Source: Spiroplasma clarkii
GTDB taxonomy: Bacteria > Bacillota_I > Bacilli_A > Mycoplasmatales > Mycoplasmataceae
DNA length: 64,000 nt
Direction of reading: 5' to 3'
NCBI RefSeq assembly: GCF_002795265.1
Contig: NZ_CP024870.1
Location: 186,001-250,000, forward strand
The notes under the pieces were generated by a model. The model had not been told where the DNA came from. It was given only the letters and a program-made list of their open reading frames with translations, and searched no databases. Within the stretch, counting starts at the first letter, position 1; every line of letters starts with the position of its first letter. Position numbers and translations under genes: made by a program. Positions 62,183 to 64,000 of the stretch are shown here, piece after piece.

Positions 62183-62944
62183 ATGATTAAATTTGAAAAT
62201 GTTAATAAGGTTTGACCAAACGGTAAATATGCATTAGAAAACATTAATCTGGAAATTAAAACAGGTGAATTTGTAGCTATTGTAGGTTTATCTGGTGCTG
62301 GAAAAACCACTTTATTAAAAACTATTAATAAATTTGTACCAATTAGTTCAGGAGCAATTCAAATAAATTTTGATAATGAACAATTTGATGTAAACAAAAT
62401 TAAAGGTAAAGAATTAAAAAATTTAAGAAAACATATTGGATTAATGTCACAAGAATATAACAACATTGAAAAGCAAGTTGTTTTAAAAAATGTTTTAAAT
62501 TCACGGGTTTCAAAAATGGGATTCTTACGTGCATTAATTGGGTATTTTAATAAACAAGATAAATTTATTGCTCTGCAAAATTTAGAAAAGTTAAATTTAC
62601 TCGATTATGCATATGTGAGAGCTGAAAATTTAAGCGGAGGTCAGCAGCAAAGAATTGCTCTTGCAAGAACTTTAGCACAAGAACCGAGTTTAATTATTGC
62701 TGATGAACCAGTTTCAGCTCTTGACCCTGTTCTTGCAAACCAAGTGATGCAAGATTTTCAAAGAATTAATAGTGAAGACAAAATAACAATTATTATTAAT
62801 ATTCATCATATTGATTTAGCATTAAAATATGCAACTAGAATAATAGGTTTAAAAGATGGGAAAATTTTATTTGCTGGAGACCCAGCTGAATTATCTACAA
62901 CTAGACTTGAACAAATTTATGGAAAAGAGTATTCGAAAAATTAA
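62183..62944 (+). CDS. phnC: PhnC-type ABC importer ATP-binding protein
   Basis: 253 aa. Walker A GLSGAGKTTLLKTINKF, Q-loop in GLMSQEYNNIEKQ, signature LSGGQQQRIALARTL, Walker B LIIADEPVSALDP. The VLKNVLNSR segment is typical of PhnC. One TGA Trp (62215). Energises uptake through the following permease, which starts four bases later. Confidence 0.92.
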
Positions 62945-62947
62945 ATT

Positions 62948-64000
62948 ATGTTAAAAAGAAAATGAAATAAACTAACATCAAGAGATGTTTTTAAAGTTAA
63001 TGACCATTATACTAAACCTCCATCAAAAATTTTTGCTTGAACTTTAATTACTGTGGCAGTTACTATGGCAATTTTTGGTTTTATTTTTATTAATGCTAAT
63101 TGAGTTGAGTTCTTTAGTAGCTTCAACCAACTTGGTGAAACTATAAAAAAAATGTTGTCATGAAACTTCAAAAATTATGCAACTCCGAATTCATTTGGTG
63201 ATACTTTCTTTGCAAAAGCCTTCACTTCATTGAAGACTACAATTATTATGTCATTTGCTGGAACTATTCTTGGAGTTGCAATGGCAATTCCTGTAGCAAT
63301 GTTAAGCTCAAATAATATTATTCACAATCGTACTGTTAACAATATTTTTAAAACTTTACTAGCAGTTTTAAGAACACTACCGGCATTTACTTTTGCTTTG
63401 ATTTTGATTGGTTACTTTGGTCAAACAACTTTGTCAGTAACAATAGCCGTGGCAATATTTACTTTTGCAATTACTGGTAAATTATTTTTAGAAAGAATTG
63501 AACATGTTAATTTTAAAATTTATGCAGCAATTCAAGCCACAGGGGCTTCAAAACCAAGGGCATTTAGAACTGCAGTGGTACCACAAATTTCTCACAATAT
63601 TCTTTCAATCACATTTTACTCACTTGAAACTAATGTTCGTTACATTGCAATTGTGGGAGGAATGTCTTCTGTAGGTTTGGGTGAGTTAATTCAAAACAAT
63701 ATTAATTTACAAAATTGAGATAAGGCAGGCTTCTTATTATTTTTACTTATTTTAGTAGTATTAATTTTAGAATTACTAATCTATGTAATCAAGAAATTTA
63801 TTCTTAAAGATAGAGATTTTATTTTAGATAAAAGTGAGCAAGATGAAATTTTAAATAAAGTTAAACGTCAACTTGCAAAAAATAATTTAAATTTTTATAT
63901 TAGTAATACCATCAAAGTAAATTTTAACTTTAAGAAAAAAAGTTTAAGAGAAAAATTTAAGTTATGAAGCAAACAAAGAGAAGCTGTGAAAAGTTTTAAA
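62948..64000 (+). CDS. phnE: PhnE-type ABC importer permease (3' end outside window)
   Basis: Open to the window edge; 351 residues visible. N-terminal helix (IFAWTLITVAVTMAIFGFIF), then the membrane core: TTIIMSFAGTILGVAMAIPV, LAVLRTLPAFTFALILIGYF, and the ATPase-contact EAA loop YAAIQATGASKPRAFRTAVVPQ. After helix FLLFLLILVVLILELLIYVI the chain continues as a long basic cytoplasmic segment (RQLAKNNLNFYIS...). Ordinary PhnE ends near 270 aa, so this may be a double-length fused permease, which the missing part would decide. Confidence 0.9.

Overview
The window reads as the chromosome of a wall-less bacterium (class Mollicutes) that uses UGA as a tryptophan codon. Nearly every long reading frame is interrupted by in-frame TGA at positions where the protein family has Trp, and only TAA and TAG end genes. 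Base composition is strongly AT-rich, intergenic gaps are short, and lipoproteins carry a '-C-G' lipobox. Purine-type riboswitch control, an extended ribosomal protein L29 and a pyruvate dehydrogenase whose E3 carries its own lipoyl domain all fit the Entomoplasmatales branch (Mesoplasma/Entomoplasma/Spiroplasma-like). I cannot name a species from the sequence alone.

Layout. 1-2243: end of a fructose-type PTS permease (EIIBC) overlapping a ROK sugar kinase. 2.4-14.2 kb: accessory region with a TsaC/Sua5-like tRNA-modification gene, two very large low-complexity proteins (691 and 800 aa) in one operon, a tandemly duplicated coiled-coil gene whose second copy has a nonsense codon, a PD-(D/E)XK nuclease-like protein, three unrecognised proteins and an ABC-2 exporter pair. 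14.4-18.8 kb: str operon (rpsL-rpsG-fusA) and tuf. 19.2-30.6 kb: a small lipoprotein, two leucyl aminopeptidase paralogues flanking a GIY-YIG protein, two tandem permease/ATPase modules with large soluble domains, and oligoendopeptidase F. 30.7-32.6 kb (minus strand): a polytopic membrane protein and a Cof-type HAD phosphatase. 32.7-39.0 kb: lplA-pdhABCD, which joins lipoate attachment to the complex that needs it. 39.3-42.0 kb: alaS. 42.2-58.1 kb: the complete S10-spc-alpha ribosomal operon from rpsJ to rplQ, without rpmD (L30). 58.2-60.5 kb: an AEC-type carrier with a D-2-hydroxyacid dehydrogenase. 60.6-64.0 kb: a purine-class riboswitch followed by a PhnDCE-type ABC importer, the last gene running off the window.

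The metabolic picture is a fermentative parasite or commensal: sugar uptake by PTS, pyruvate oxidation with scavenged lipoate, reduction of 2-oxoacids to D-hydroxyacids, peptide breakdown by PepF and two M17 aminopeptidases, and import of a purine-related solute.

Most interesting items: (1) ribosomal protein L29 is fused to a tail of about 470 residues containing acidic E/T/V-rich repeats, including two exact 51-bp repeats; (2) a purine-class riboswitch with an unusually small L3 loop controls a 'phosphonate-type' transporter, suggesting that the real cargo is a purine or nucleoside; (3) the 691/800-aa pair looks like a membrane-anchored scaffold; (4) a coiled-coil gene family is being duplicated, expanded by heptads and broken; (5) two paralogous permease/ATPase modules lie next to peptidases; (6) hairpins lie directly upstream of the Shine-Dalgarno in both ribosomal operons and near the tuf start, with a shared 12-bp promoter/leader block in the two ribosomal operons; (7) a probable operator straddles the promoter of the AEC carrier; (8) a 77-nt stem-loop of unknown role lies upstream of the alaS promoter.
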